DNA of 45,792 nucleotides from Methanocellales archaeon (GCA_013415795.1 JAAEEL010000015.1:1-45792), one strand, 5' to 3'; positions 16,667 through 24,981 are shown, counted from the stretch's first letter. Program-made: numbers and translations. The notes: generated by a model not told the origin, from the letters alone.

Positions 16667-16830
16667 TCATGTCCAGTAAATTCTATGATATCAGTGGTAA
16701 TAAGTTGAAGCGAACGAGACAAATCTGTCCGCGCTGTGGAGATGGCACCTTTCTAGCCGAACATAGCGAACGCCGCTCATGTGGTAAGTGTGGTTATACA
16801 GAGTTCAAGTCTCAAAAGCATGAAGAATAG
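16663..16830 (+). CDS. rps27ae: Ribosomal protein S27ae
   Basis: A 55-residue zinc ribbon. Cysteine pairs CPRCG and CGKCG, separated by about 16 residues (DGTFLAEHSERRS), form the zinc site, and YTEFK near the end is typical. It is a small-subunit ribosomal protein. The ATG at 16663 overlaps the S24e stop (ATGA); an in-frame ATG at 16669 would give 53 residues and is equally possible. The Kae1 start lies inside its last codons (11-nt overlap), so translation of the two is coupled. Confidence 0.93.
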   Translation: MIMSSKFYDISGNKLKRTRQICPRCGDGTFLAEHSERRSCGKCGYTEFKSQKHEE

Positions 16831-17803
16831 ATTTGTTCTCGGAATAGAAGGGACTGCTTGGAACCTAAGCGCTGCCATAATCGATCGCACAAATATTATT
16901 GCTGAGGTTGAGTCACAATATCAGCCTCAGAAAGGTGGTCTACACCCCAGAATGGCGTCTCAACACCATGCATCTGAAATCGGAAACCTTATACGAAAAA
17001 TATTAACTGAAGGAGAGGGGTTTGGCGTTGAACTCTCTGCCATAGCATTCTCGCAAGGTCCAGGATTTGGTCCTTGTCTTAGAACAATTGCTACCGCTGC
17101 CAGAGCTTTATCTCTCTCCCTAGAAATTCCACTGATAGGTGTAAATCACTGCATTGCGCACATCGAGATCGGTAGGCGGATGTGTGATGTGAGGGATCCA
17201 GTTATATTATACGTCAGTGGTGGCAATTCTCAAGTGCTTTCCTATAGAGATGGTAAATACAGGATTTTTGGCGAGACATTGGACATAGGGATCGGCAACG
17301 CACTCGATAAGTTTGGTCGATATGCGGGGTTTCAGCATCCTGGAGGACCAAAGATAGAACAGATAGCTAAAAATGCGAAGAAATATGTTAGCTTGCCATA
17401 TGTTGTAAAAGGCATGGATTTCTCTTTCTCAGGGTTAACAACTGCTGCGAAGGATGCTTTGGTGCATGCATCCTTGGAAGACGTGTGTTATTCTTTTCAA
17501 GAGACGGCATTTGCGATGCTCGTGGAAGTGACGGAACGGGCGCTAGCCCACATAGGAAAAGATGATGTCCTCCTCGTAGGAGGAGTTGGAGCCAATGAAA
17601 GACTGAAAGAAATGCTAGACCTCATGTGTAAAGACAGGGGTGCAAGATTATATGCACCCGAAAAGAGATTTATGCGTGATAATGGCATCATGATCGCACA
17701 TACTGGGTTACTCATGCTAGAGAGCGGTGCAACTCTTGACATCAAGGATTCTGCGGTGCGCCCAAACTACCGACCAGATGATGTTGATGTGTCTTGGATA
17801 TAG
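16820..17803 (+). CDS. kae1: KEOPS subunit Kae1, tRNA t6A37 threonylcarbamoyltransferase
   Basis: A 327-residue ASKHA-fold protein that transfers threonylcarbamoyl to A37 of ANN-decoding tRNAs. Metal ligands His110 and His114 sit in VNHCIAHIE, with a C-terminal metal Asp in MRDNGIMIAHTG. Nucleotide loops are FVLGIEGTA, LYVSGGNSQ and VGGVGANERL. The ATG at 16820 lies within the end of the S27ae gene; the longer frame from 16781 is rejected. Many euryarchaea encode Kae1 fused to Bud32. Here the protein ends normally after DVSWI, and Bud32 begins 2.07 kb downstream beyond two flavoprotein genes. The family length is normal, so nothing is missing. Confidence 0.95.
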   Translation: MKNRFVLGIEGTAWNLSAAIIDRTNIIAEVESQYQPQKGGLHPRMASQHHASEIGNLIRKILTEGEGFGVELSAIAFSQGPGFGPCLRTIATAARALSLSLEIPLIGVNHCIAHIEIGRRMCDVRDPVILYVSGGNSQVLSYRDGKYRIFGETLDIGIGNALDKFGRYAGFQHPGGPKIEQIAKNAKKYVSLPYVVKGMDFSFSGLTTAAKDALVHASLEDVCYSFQETAFAMLVEVTERALAHIGKDDVLLVGGVGANERLKEMLDLMCKDRGARLYAPEKRFMRDNGIMIAHTGLLMLESGATLDIKDSAVRPNYRPDDVDVSWI

Positions 17804-18228
17804 GCAATATGAAACTATTTTCGGCTAATAAAACATAATTATCAACAAGCGTACCATCATCGCGCAACACCGCTATAATACTAACAATGACCATAATATA
17901 TTGCTCAAGCGAATCTTAAAATCCCTTCATTTTACACTTATCTTCTGGTTTCAGAATGATCAAGTTTCAGAACTATTACCAAAAAAAATCAAAATCGCGA
18001 CTTTGATCAATATCTTGACAGAAGAGTTTGGAATCGACCACACCACTATTCAACTGGAGGGCAATGGCTGCCAAAAAGCGGTTCGCGAACATTAAAAACC
18101 TAGAGCTCGCATGTTACCAATTACATATAAGCCTAAGGGGAAAGGATCTACGGATTAGAACGAGGAAAACGCGTGCTTATGAGCAACCTTTATTGATGCT
18201 AACAGTTATAGAACTTACATGAAGCACT
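17804..18228. other. Gap of 425 bases, possibly degraded coding DNA
   Basis: Two overlapping 64-codon frames (17901-18095 and 18028-18222) share this region but lack ribosome binding sites and recognisable motifs, and a third frame also shows protein-like stretches broken by stops. This looks like a decayed gene or an insertion scar rather than a functional gene. It borders the Isf/AfpA pair that separates kae1 from bud32. No terminal inverted repeat or target duplication was found by eye. Confidence 0.35.
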
Positions 18229-18807
18229 ATGATAGTTGGTATATGTGGGAGTCCAAGAAAACAGGCAACTGAATACGTTTTGAGAGAAGCCTTGAAAATG
18301 TTGGAAAAGATGGGTTTTAAAACACAACTTTTCACGGTTAGAGGTAAAAACATCAGCTTTTGCCAGCATTGTGACTACTGCTTAGAAAACAAAGAGTGCA
18401 CGATTAAGGATGACATGTACGAACTCTATCCTTTGCTTAAGGATTCTGAAGGGATAGTAATTGCCACGCCAGTTTACAACGGTGGAGTTAGTGCACAAAT
18501 AAAGGCGGTTATGGACAGATGTAGAGCTTTAAGTGCAGCAGATCAGAACTTTTTCAGGTACAAGGTGGGTATGGCTATTGCAGTTGGAGGAGACAGAATG
18601 GGCGGGCAGGAACTGGCGATACAGCAGATAATAACATTTTACGTCCTAAACGGAATCATATCAGTCAGCGGCGGCTCCTTCGGGGCAAACTTAGGTGCAA
18701 CCTTTTGGTCGAAAGACACTTTTGATGGCGTGAAAAAGGATGAAGAGGGATTCAGAAGCCTAAGAAAAACTGTTAAGAGTTTTGCAGACTTTTTGAAGAA
18801 ATTCTAG
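18229..18807 (+). CDS. isf: Iron-sulfur flavoprotein (Isf family, flavodoxin-like)
   Basis: A 192-residue NADPH-dependent FMN reductase-fold protein. The FMN phosphate loop is near the start (GICGSPRKQ, 4-12). The compact cysteine motif C-x2-C-x2-C-x5-C (Cys45, 48, 51, 57) binds the [4Fe-4S] cluster that defines Isf, and TPVYNGGVSAQIKAVMDR is the flavin-side loop. Isf of Methanosarcina accepts electrons from ferredoxin, and in methanogens and Archaeoglobus it is linked to oxygen or peroxide response and electron transfer. The ATG at 18229 has no clear ribosome binding site. It is followed after 22 nt by AfpA, its known redox partner. The pair sits between kae1 and bud32. Confidence 0.9.
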   Translation: MIVGICGSPRKQATEYVLREALKMLEKMGFKTQLFTVRGKNISFCQHCDYCLENKECTIKDDMYELYPLLKDSEGIVIATPVYNGGVSAQIKAVMDRCRALSAADQNFFRYKVGMAIAVGGDRMGGQELAIQQIITFYVLNGIISVSGGSFGANLGATFWSKDTFDGVKKDEEGFRSLRKTVKSFADFLKKF

Positions 18808-18829
18808 GTTAAAAAATGAGGGTGGAACA

Positions 18830-19441
18830 ATGGCCATGGAGGTCTTGATGGAGAATAAAAAAGAGAAAAAGGAGAAGAGGAAAGTCGCTTGGGGAATTAC
18901 AGGCAGCGGAGATAGATTAGTCGAAACAGTTGAGGTTATGAAGGAAATTAGAAAGCAGTATAAGAACGAGGTTGATATAGTAGTTTATCTATCCAAGGCA
19001 GGAGATCAAGTTGTTAAATATTACAGACTTTTTAACGATTTGAAGGAGGATTTTGACAGGGTTCAAGTTGAGATTAATCCGAACTCACCGTTCCTTGCTG
19101 GTCAACTACAATTGGGAAAGTTTGATTTTCTTTTGATCGCTCCAGCGACATCAAACACCGTTGCGAAGATTTCGATGGGAATAGCGGACAGTTTACTCTG
19201 TAACGCATCAATCATGGGTCTAAAGGCTTTTGTTCCCTCCTATATAATGCCGTCAGATTACGAAGAAGGAATGATAGTTACGCAACTCCCTAATGGACGA
19301 GATATGAAATTGAGGATAAGAAAAGAAGAGGTCGAGCGTGTCAAAAAGCTAGCTTGCATGGAAGACGTTATCATACTGGAAAAGCCAGAAGAAATTCGTC
19401 AGGTTTTTAAAAAGCATTTCAGGCTCGAAAAAGTCCAATAG
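18830..19441 (+). CDS. afpA: Archaeoflavoprotein AfpA
   Basis: A 203-residue flavoprotein of the HFCD/Dfp fold. After a Lys/Glu-rich N-terminus it shows VAWGITGSGDRLVETVEVM, PFLAGQLQLGKFDFLLIAPATSNTVAKIS and GIADSLLCNA, the FMN-binding layout of flavoprotein decarboxylase-like folds. In Archaeoglobus the afpA gene lies next to isf, and Isf can reduce AfpA; the same pairing is seen here. The final acceptor is unknown. Three in-frame ATGs (18830, 18836, 18848) are possible; the last has GGAGG five nt upstream. A related reading is the flavoprotein DmrB, a dihydromethanopterin reductase, which shares the fold. Confidence 0.85.
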   Translation: MAMEVLMENKKEKKEKRKVAWGITGSGDRLVETVEVMKEIRKQYKNEVDIVVYLSKAGDQVVKYYRLFNDLKEDFDRVQVEINPNSPFLAGQLQLGKFDFLLIAPATSNTVAKISMGIADSLLCNASIMGLKAFVPSYIMPSDYEEGMIVTQLPNGRDMKLRIRKEEVERVKKLACMEDVIILEKPEEIRQVFKKHFRLEKVQ

Positions 19442-19648
19442 AGACTTAACGCGTGCACATAAACAAGACCGCATCAATTTGAAGGACAGTTTTTGGCTAC
19501 TTGATCGATAGATGATATATGAAACACGCGCATCATGTCTATCCATTTCGTTATACTTTTTCTCAAATTACTTCAAAATCAACTAGAATGGGTAATCCAA
19601 ACCTTTTAGATAAATTGATTCACTGCAAAGGCATTAAAAATACCAAAA

Positions 19649-19668
19649 AGCGAAACGCTCTTTTTTTT
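19649..19668 (+). terminator. Terminator-like hairpin and T-run after afpA
   Basis: A short stem AGCG-AAA-CGCT (19649-19659) is followed by an eight-T run (19661-19668). Archaeal polymerase ends mainly at T-runs, so this would separate isf-afpA from the KEOPS-S15 transcript. It lies about 210 nt after the afpA stop. Confidence 0.45.
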
Positions 19669-19833
19669 GGAATAATATGCAGTATCCACTATTGACCATT
19701 TTGAGTGTCCAGACTTGAAATAAAAAATGTTTATTTTTCAATTGAATGGATTTTCAATAAGGCTTGATTTGAAATCTTATCTACTTGAACTCTAGAACCA
19801 AGAATTCAAGGTCATGAACTCCAAAACAGAAAA

Positions 19834-19839
19834 TATATA
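19834..19839 (+). promoter_or_regulatory. TATA box of bud32
   Basis: TATATA within AAATATATACG lies 32 nt before the bud32 ATG at 19871, the right distance for a leaderless or near-leaderless transcript. It shows that bud32 and the genes after it start a new transcription unit rather than continuing from kae1. Confidence 0.6.
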
Positions 19840-19870
19840 CGATACGCAAGCGATACCTTAATGAAGATAA

Positions 19871-20458
19871 ATGAATCTAAAGACCAGTGGAGCCGAGGCA
19901 ACCATTGAATCACGTGATAGGCACGTGTTCAAAAGGCGAATACCCAAGAGATATAGGATCAAAGAATTGGATGAGCAGCTTCGAAGAGAGCGCACGAAGT
20001 ATGAGGCAAAAATGATCGCTGAGGCTCGCAGATCTGGTATTCCTACACCAATCATCCATGATGTCACCGATTATGATATAGCGATGGAATATCTAGATGG
20101 CCCACAGCTTAAATGTGTAATAGATGTGGAGCTATGCAAGAGAATAGGCGAGCTTGTAGGAAAACTTCATAGCTCGGGCATTATCCACGGAGATCTGACA
20201 ACTTCAAACATGATTGTTTCGCAAGGAAGAATCCACCTAATTGACTTTGGACTGTCATACTTCGATAAGAGCGTCGAGGCAAGAGGAGTAGATGTGCATG
20301 TGCTATTCCAAACATTCGAAAGTACCCATGACGAACATAGGGCTCTGATAAATGCGTTCATAGAGGGATATAAAAAGACGTTTGATGGCGCTAATGATGT
20401 CCTACAACGCGTAAAGTCGATAGAATCAAGGGGTAGATATAGAACGGAAAGACTATGA
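19871..20458 (+). CDS. bud32: KEOPS subunit Bud32, atypical kinase/ATPase
   Basis: A 195-residue small protein kinase-like fold. The N-lobe has GAEATI and KRRIPKRYR; the catalytic loop is HGDLTTSN (106-113) and the metal motif DFG (125-127); the C-terminal SIESRGRYRTERL is the basic tail typical of Bud32. It is a P-loop-free ATPase of KEOPS that binds Kae1 and drives t6A synthesis. It is complete with its own start and promoter, unlike the fused Kae1-Bud32 of many euryarchaea. The stop overlaps the XTPase start (ATGA), so the unit continues tightly downstream. An ATG at 19861 is out of frame. Confidence 0.95.
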   Translation: MNLKTSGAEATIESRDRHVFKRRIPKRYRIKELDEQLRRERTKYEAKMIAEARRSGIPTPIIHDVTDYDIAMEYLDGPQLKCVIDVELCKRIGELVGKLHSSGIIHGDLTTSNMIVSQGRIHLIDFGLSYFDKSVEARGVDVHVLFQTFESTHDEHRALINAFIEGYKKTFDGANDVLQRVKSIESRGRYRTERL

Positions 20459-21009
20459 AAATCGTTTATTTCGTAACCGGAAACCTTGGAAAGGTTAGAG
20501 AGGCAAAGGAGATGTTTGAGAAGTTAGGGATAGATATGCAGCAAATATCATATGGTTATCCCGAAATCCAATCTGATAATCTAGGAGAAATTGCAAAATA
20601 TGGCGCAAAGAACGCCGCTATGTATTTGAAAAAGCCCATTATTGTGGAGGATGCGGGGATGTTTATCTCCGCATTAAAGGGTTTCCCCGGCCCGTATTCG
20701 GCCTTCATTTTCAAATGCATCGGCAACGAAGGCATATTGAAGTTAATGAGAGGTGTAAAGAATAGAAATGCACAATTCAAATCTGTTGTCGGATATTGTG
20801 AACCCGGCAAAGAGGCTATAACATTTAGTGGTTCTGTGGAGGGCGAGATCTCAGAAGAGTCCCGGGGAAATATGGGTTTTGGTTATGACCCTATTTTTCT
20901 TCACCAAAAAAAGACGTTTGCACAGATGTCCACCGAAGAGAAGAACAAAGTATCACATAGATGTATGGCATTGAGGAAATTTGCAGAATGGTTTTGCAAA
21001 GATATTTAA
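20455..21009 (+). CDS. rdgB: Non-canonical purine NTP pyrophosphatase (XTP/dITP, RdgB/HAM1)
   Basis: A 184-residue HAM1-family enzyme that cleaves dITP, XTP and dUTP-like damaged nucleotides to keep them out of DNA and RNA. Motifs are FVTGNLGKVREAKE (6-19), VEDAGMFI (64-71, metal and active site), GFPGPYSAF (77-84), FGYDPIF (142-148) and KNKVSHRCMALRKFA. The length is standard. It overlaps bud32 by four bases, the arrangement common in euryarchaea. It is followed after 31 nt by S15. Confidence 0.94.
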   Translation: MKIVYFVTGNLGKVREAKEMFEKLGIDMQQISYGYPEIQSDNLGEIAKYGAKNAAMYLKKPIIVEDAGMFISALKGFPGPYSAFIFKCIGNEGILKLMRGVKNRNAQFKSVVGYCEPGKEAITFSGSVEGEISEESRGNMGFGYDPIFLHQKKTFAQMSTEEKNKVSHRCMALRKFAEWFCKDI

Positions 21010-21040
21010 CATATGTGAGGATGTATAATGGAGGTACATC

Positions 21041-21463
21041 ATGGAAAAAAAGAACACTAAAAGTAATTCACCAGAATGGTTAGAACTAGACTCAAAAGAG
21101 ATTGAACAGACGATTCTTGAGATAAGAGGTCAAGACATGTCATCTTCTGAGATAGGATTGATCCTACGAGATAGATACGGAGTACCAGATGTAAAGCTTG
21201 TAACGGGAAAGAAGATTACACAAATTCTAAGGGAAAAAAATGTAGAGCCAAAGGTTCCTGAGGATCTGCAGAATTTGATCACAAGGGCGCTTGGATTAAA
21301 AAAACATCTTGATATAAATCCAAAGGATGTGCATAACAAAAGGGCGCTTCAACTTATCGAGTCAAAAATAAGGCGACTTGTTAAGTATTATAAAAATAAC
21401 GGAAAACTACCCGAAGACTGGATCTATGACCTAAAAACGGCTGAGATATTGATCTCAAGATAA
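21041..21463 (+). CDS. rps15: Ribosomal protein S15 (uS15)
   Basis: A 140-residue small-subunit protein. The archaeal/eukaryotic N-terminal extension (PEWLELDSKEIEQTI, DMSSSEIGLILRDRYGVPDVK) precedes the S15 core (about 65-135: HLDINPKDVHNKRALQLIESKIRRLVKYYK). It binds 16S rRNA helices 20-22. GGAGGTACATC lies just before the ATG. It is followed four nt later by the RecJ-like gene, a linkage seen across archaea. Confidence 0.95.
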   Translation: MEKKNTKSNSPEWLELDSKEIEQTILEIRGQDMSSSEIGLILRDRYGVPDVKLVTGKKITQILREKNVEPKVPEDLQNLITRALGLKKHLDINPKDVHNKRALQLIESKIRRLVKYYKNNGKLPEDWIYDLKTAEILISR

Positions 21464-21467
21464 AAAA

Positions 21468-22763
21468 ATGATTGAGCTATTGGAAGAGTCTGCAGAATTG
21501 GCAGCACAAATGCTTGCCAAGCATGATTATGTGCGGGTCATATCGCATAACGATGCTGATGGCATAACTTCTGCAGGCATAATCTGCAATGCCTTATACC
21601 GAAGGAATATAAAATTTCATGCCAGCATTATAAGTCATCTCGATGAAGAATTTGTCAGAAAGTTAGAGAATATTACTACTATATTTTGCGACATGGGTAG
21701 TGGTCAGCCAGATCTTATTCCAAGCGATGCGATAGTACTTGATCATCACATGCCCACTGAAACAGATACAGAGCACCTACAAGTAAATCCACACCTGGTC
21801 GGAATCGATGGCTCTTTTGAGCTTTCTGCATCAGGAGTTACATATACCGTCGCTAAGTACCTTGGCAATAATACCGATCTCTCGGGCCTAGCAATCGTAG
21901 GTGCACTTGGAGACTGTCAGCCAATGGTTGGAGCGAACAAAGACATTCTGGATGAGGCCCTACAGCACAACATCATTACGAGTGAGCATAGTCTAAAACT
22001 CGGCGAGGGCGACGTCAAAGAATTGCTTATTTACTCGACCGACCCATATATAGATATTACAGGTGATGCGGATAAAATCCAGAAATTTCTAGGTGATTTA
22101 GGAATAGATGGAAAAATAGAGGACCTTGCTCCAGAAGATCTGCAACTTTTGACATCTGCGTTGATGTTAAAAGTTATGAAAAAAGCGTCTTTAGATGCCA
22201 CAGAGTCGTTGATAGGCGAATCCTACAAACTTAATTATGAGGTAGTGTCAGATGCCGCCCTATTAGTGAAGATGACTAATTCATCTGGTAAACTGGGAGA
22301 GACTGGGCTTGCTCTTGCATTGTGTTTAAGGGATGTAGGGGCTAGGGATCAGGCATACCAACTATGTTTAGAGTATCAAAAAAGGATTATCTCAGAAATG
22401 AAAAAGGTAGAGCAGGATATAAAAGAAGGGGTCGGTATTAGATATGTCCATTCATCTGATGAGAAGATTATCGGGGCATTAGCAAGCACTATCATTCAGT
22501 ACGTAGCATCAGATAAACCTATACTTGTTATGAACGATCAGAAAGGCAAAATAAAAATATCCGCTAGAGGGACGAGAAAACTTTTGCAGAAAGGATTGGA
22601 CCTATCGGTTGCGATGTCTGAAGCAGCAAAAAATGTTGGTGGCGTTGGAGGAGGACACGACATAGCATCTGGTGCAGCTATTCCAGTTGAAACTGAGTCG
22701 AAATTTCTCAAGAATGTTGATGCCATCATAACAGAGCAGTTGGGTTTTAAAGGTGAATGCTAA
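21468..22763 (+). CDS. recJ: Archaeal RecJ-like DHH exonuclease (GAN family)
   Basis: A 431-residue DHH phosphoesterase. Metal motifs are SHNDADGITS (26-35), CDMGSG (about 72-77), LDHHMP (about 88-93) and NPHLVGIDG (about 105). A DHHA1 domain ends with GGGHDIASGAAIP (about 393-405). Archaeal RecJ proteins degrade single-stranded DNA or RNA and include GAN, which binds the GINS complex at the replication fork. Whether this member is the GINS partner or an RNA exonuclease cannot be told. The TAA shares its last base with the Pcc1 ATG (TAATG). Confidence 0.9.
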   Translation: MIELLEESAELAAQMLAKHDYVRVISHNDADGITSAGIICNALYRRNIKFHASIISHLDEEFVRKLENITTIFCDMGSGQPDLIPSDAIVLDHHMPTETDTEHLQVNPHLVGIDGSFELSASGVTYTVAKYLGNNTDLSGLAIVGALGDCQPMVGANKDILDEALQHNIITSEHSLKLGEGDVKELLIYSTDPYIDITGDADKIQKFLGDLGIDGKIEDLAPEDLQLLTSALMLKVMKKASLDATESLIGESYKLNYEVVSDAALLVKMTNSSGKLGETGLALALCLRDVGARDQAYQLCLEYQKRIISEMKKVEQDIKEGVGIRYVHSSDEKIIGALASTIIQYVASDKPILVMNDQKGKIKISARGTRKLLQKGLDLSVAMSEAAKNVGGVGGGHDIASGAAIPVETESKFLKNVDAIITEQLGFKGEC

Positions 22764-22993
22764 TGAATGATTGCAAATGCAAGGGTAAAATCGTGACAAA
22801 CCATAAAAGATGCAATGTCATCATGGATGCTATCATACCAGATAATACTCAAAACATGCTCACAACATGTAAAAATGGAGAGATTACCACAGAGTTTGTG
22901 ATTGAAGGAGTAGGAACGTTAATTTCAACCATGGACGATTATCTATTAAATCTGAAGATTGCTGATGAAATTGCGAGTGATGACAATGGATGA
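22763..22993 (+). CDS. pcc1: KEOPS subunit Pcc1-like protein
   Basis: A 76-residue protein. After a short Cys/Lys-rich start it has an alpha-beta pattern ending in the Pcc1 hallmark LISTMDDYLLNLKIADEI (about 51-68). Pcc1 dimerises and bridges two Kae1 proteins in KEOPS. The ATG at 22763 overlaps the RecJ stop by one base; an ATG six nt upstream is also in frame. Its TGA lies within the SerRS start region. Thus Kae1, Bud32 and Pcc1 are all encoded within 6.2 kb; Cgi121 is not seen. Confidence 0.85.
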   Translation: MNDCKCKGKIVTNHKRCNVIMDAIIPDNTQNMLTTCKNGEITTEFVIEGVGTLISTMDDYLLNLKIADEIASDDNG

Positions 22994-24479
22994 ACCGAAA
23001 TTTCATCTAATCGGGCATTTCAAGTTGAGTGCTGATGCTACGAAGGTAAAAGAAGATGTAGCTAAACTGATTTTCAAATCGAATGAGGATATTTTAAGAA
23101 AAGGTGCGCCTTCCGGAAAAGGTGCAAAAGTCATCAACTGGGATCTCGACAAGAATGCCATCATGGTCGAAATAGTATCGGATAGATATGTGAGAGCGCA
23201 TGACGCGCTGATTAGACTGAGAAAAGTATTGGCAGCATTATTAGGAAAAAATCACATTGGGATTAGGGGTATCGGAATAGAGGATTTTACCATTCAAATG
23301 CCGTCTGAAGAGCCTCTCAAAAAAAATATTCCTTTTGTAAAAGAAATGAGATACGAGGATGGTAAGATTTTACTTGCCTTGGACGTCGATGAGCAACAAA
23401 TAGAGAACAAGGTCCCTGACAGGATTATCAGTCTTATCTCGGAAAAGGTTGAATCAAGTAAATACGGTAAAAAGGAACATTGGGAACTTTTAGGGCAAAG
23501 CAAGAAGAAAATTCATAAATTCAAGGAAGACCCGACAAAAGAGCTGACGAAACGCAGGTGGATCAAACATGGGGCTGGCAGGGGTCAATGGGTCTTTGGA
23601 CCCCAGGTAACAAGAGTTTTCAGAGCTTTTGGTGAGGTTATAGAAGAAGAGATTATTCGACCCTTAGGCTATAATGAGATGATGTTTCCAAAGATGGTGC
23701 CATGGGATGTCTGGAAGAGATCTGGTCATGCGAAAGGCATCTACCCGGAAATGTATTATGTTTGCCCACCAAAGACGAGGGATCCGGAATATTGGGAAGA
23801 GGTGACGGATTATTACAAGGTTACGCAAGAAGTGCCCCTGGATCTAATCAAAGAGAGAATAGATTATCCGATAGGAGGGATGTGTTATGCCCAATGCCCC
23901 CCTTTCTGGGTCTTTTTGCAGGGTGAAACCTTACCTGATGATATTTTTCCCATATTCCTCTATGACAGGTCCGGAACGTCCCATAGATATGAGAGCGGTG
24001 GCATTCATGGTATTGAGAGAGTTGATGAGTTCAATCGCACCGACCTAATTTGGATAGGTACGCAGGATCAAGTGATTGAACACTCCAAGAAATTGCAGGA
24101 GCGATACCAACACCTGTTCGATGATATACTGGACATACAATGGAGAAATGCATGGGTTACACCATGGTTCATGGCACAAGAGGGATTAACCGGCCTGGCA
24201 GAGACCAGAGAGGTCGGCACGATCGACTATGAGGCATACATGCCATACAAGAAGGATTGGTTAGAATTCCAGAACTTGAGCGTTAATGGGAGCAAATATC
24301 CCGAAGGATTCAATGTGAAACTACAAAGTGGAGAGAAGCTCTGGTCTGGCTGCTCTGGAATAGGGATGGAAAGATGGGGTGCAGCCTTTTTCGCTCAGAA
24401 GGGGCTTGACGTTGATAATTGGCCTAACAAGTTTAGAAAAAAGGTTGGAGAACTACCAGAAGTCTTTAGATTCTTATAG
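22986..24479 (+). CDS. serS: Seryl-tRNA synthetase, type 2 (methanogen type)
   Basis: A 497-residue class II synthetase of the rare archaeal form with its own N-terminal tRNA-binding domain (about 1-165) in place of the usual long helical arm. Catalytic-core segments include GQWVFGPQVTRVFRAFGEVIEEEI, GGMCYAQCPPFW, HRYESGGIHGIERVDEFNR (class II motif region) and WSGCSGIGMERWGAAFF (motif 3). The Cys of GGMCYAQ, a core Glu and the Cys of SGCSG match the zinc ligands of the Methanosarcina enzyme, in which zinc recognises serine. This type occurs mostly in methanogens and their relatives, a lineage clue. ATG 22986 is preferred over 22980; both overlap pcc1. Confidence 0.93.
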   Translation: MDEPKFHLIGHFKLSADATKVKEDVAKLIFKSNEDILRKGAPSGKGAKVINWDLDKNAIMVEIVSDRYVRAHDALIRLRKVLAALLGKNHIGIRGIGIEDFTIQMPSEEPLKKNIPFVKEMRYEDGKILLALDVDEQQIENKVPDRIISLISEKVESSKYGKKEHWELLGQSKKKIHKFKEDPTKELTKRRWIKHGAGRGQWVFGPQVTRVFRAFGEVIEEEIIRPLGYNEMMFPKMVPWDVWKRSGHAKGIYPEMYYVCPPKTRDPEYWEEVTDYYKVTQEVPLDLIKERIDYPIGGMCYAQCPPFWVFLQGETLPDDIFPIFLYDRSGTSHRYESGGIHGIERVDEFNRTDLIWIGTQDQVIEHSKKLQERYQHLFDDILDIQWRNAWVTPWFMAQEGLTGLAETREVGTIDYEAYMPYKKDWLEFQNLSVNGSKYPEGFNVKLQSGEKLWSGCSGIGMERWGAAFFAQKGLDVDNWPNKFRKKVGELPEVFRFL

Positions 24480-24981
24480 CAATAGGTTGGCGATAACTGT
24501 ACTGTATCTAACAAATTTGGTTTTTTTACGATTTTCATCAGCTACCTACACACCAATGTATCAAAATTGCACTTAAGTATGGAAGTGAGCATTAATTCGA
24601 GTTCCTTAATCACTTTATTATTTATGGTAAAGAATTCCAAAACAAATTGCTGAAGCCAAAAGTAAGATACCTGCTCCAGAAAATTGATTGGACAACATAG
24701 CATTAATAGATCCCACAACAGCAAGAACCCCAATTATTATTAAAGGTATTTTGAAGTTTTCTTTCATAGTAATATCCTATCTACCTTCATTTAAATATCT
24801 TTTTTTTGTGAACTTCCCTATATGAACCTTCAATCAAGCTTTGTTGAAAGTTTAAAGACCATATATATTATAGAATTAATCTAAAAACAAAGAGACATTT
24901 TAAGATATATTACCAATTTGCAGAGATATGGGAATCAAGTTCGAGCATAAGGCGTTATGCAAAATATTCAGGAGGTGAGAC
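24480..24981. other. 502-base interval holding one small leftward gene
   Basis: Apart from the 49-residue membrane protein gene (24618-24767), nothing else is convincing. T-runs near 24522-24528 can end the SerRS transcript. A T-run at 24799-24806, read on the other strand, lies just upstream of the small gene's TATA-like AGATATTTAAA. Before the next gene GGAGGTGA (about 24971-24978) is a strong ribosome binding site. Confidence 0.45.
24618..24767 (-). CDS. Tiny two-helix membrane protein (49 residues)
   Basis: A short frame from ATG (24765-24767) to TAA (24618-24620). The product has a basic N-terminus (MKENFK) and two hydrophobic helices (about 7-24 and 32-46) joined by an AMLSNQFSGAG turn. 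AGGAT lies about ten nt before the start and a TATA-like AGATATTTAAA about 30 nt before it, read on this strand. No family is recognised. Small membrane proteins of this size are often missed in annotation. The coherent promoter, ribosome binding site and helix pattern support it. Confidence 0.55.
   Translation of the reverse strand: MKENFKIPLIIIGVLAVVGSINAMLSNQFSGAGILLLASAICFGILYHK

Larger units (their letters stand above)
19442..19870. other. Gap of 429 bases between afpA and bud32
   Basis: No gene is seen on either strand. It contains the terminator-like hairpin and T-run at 19649-19668 and the bud32 TATA at 19834-19839, both listed separately. The rest is AT-rich and unremarkable. Together with 17804-18228 it flanks the Isf/AfpA pair, as expected if the pair was inserted into a once continuous operon. 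Confidence 0.45.

Noticed and set aside
17901..18222. Two overlapping 64-codon frames between kae1 and isf
   Set aside because: They overlap each other, lack start signals and look like remnants rather than genes.
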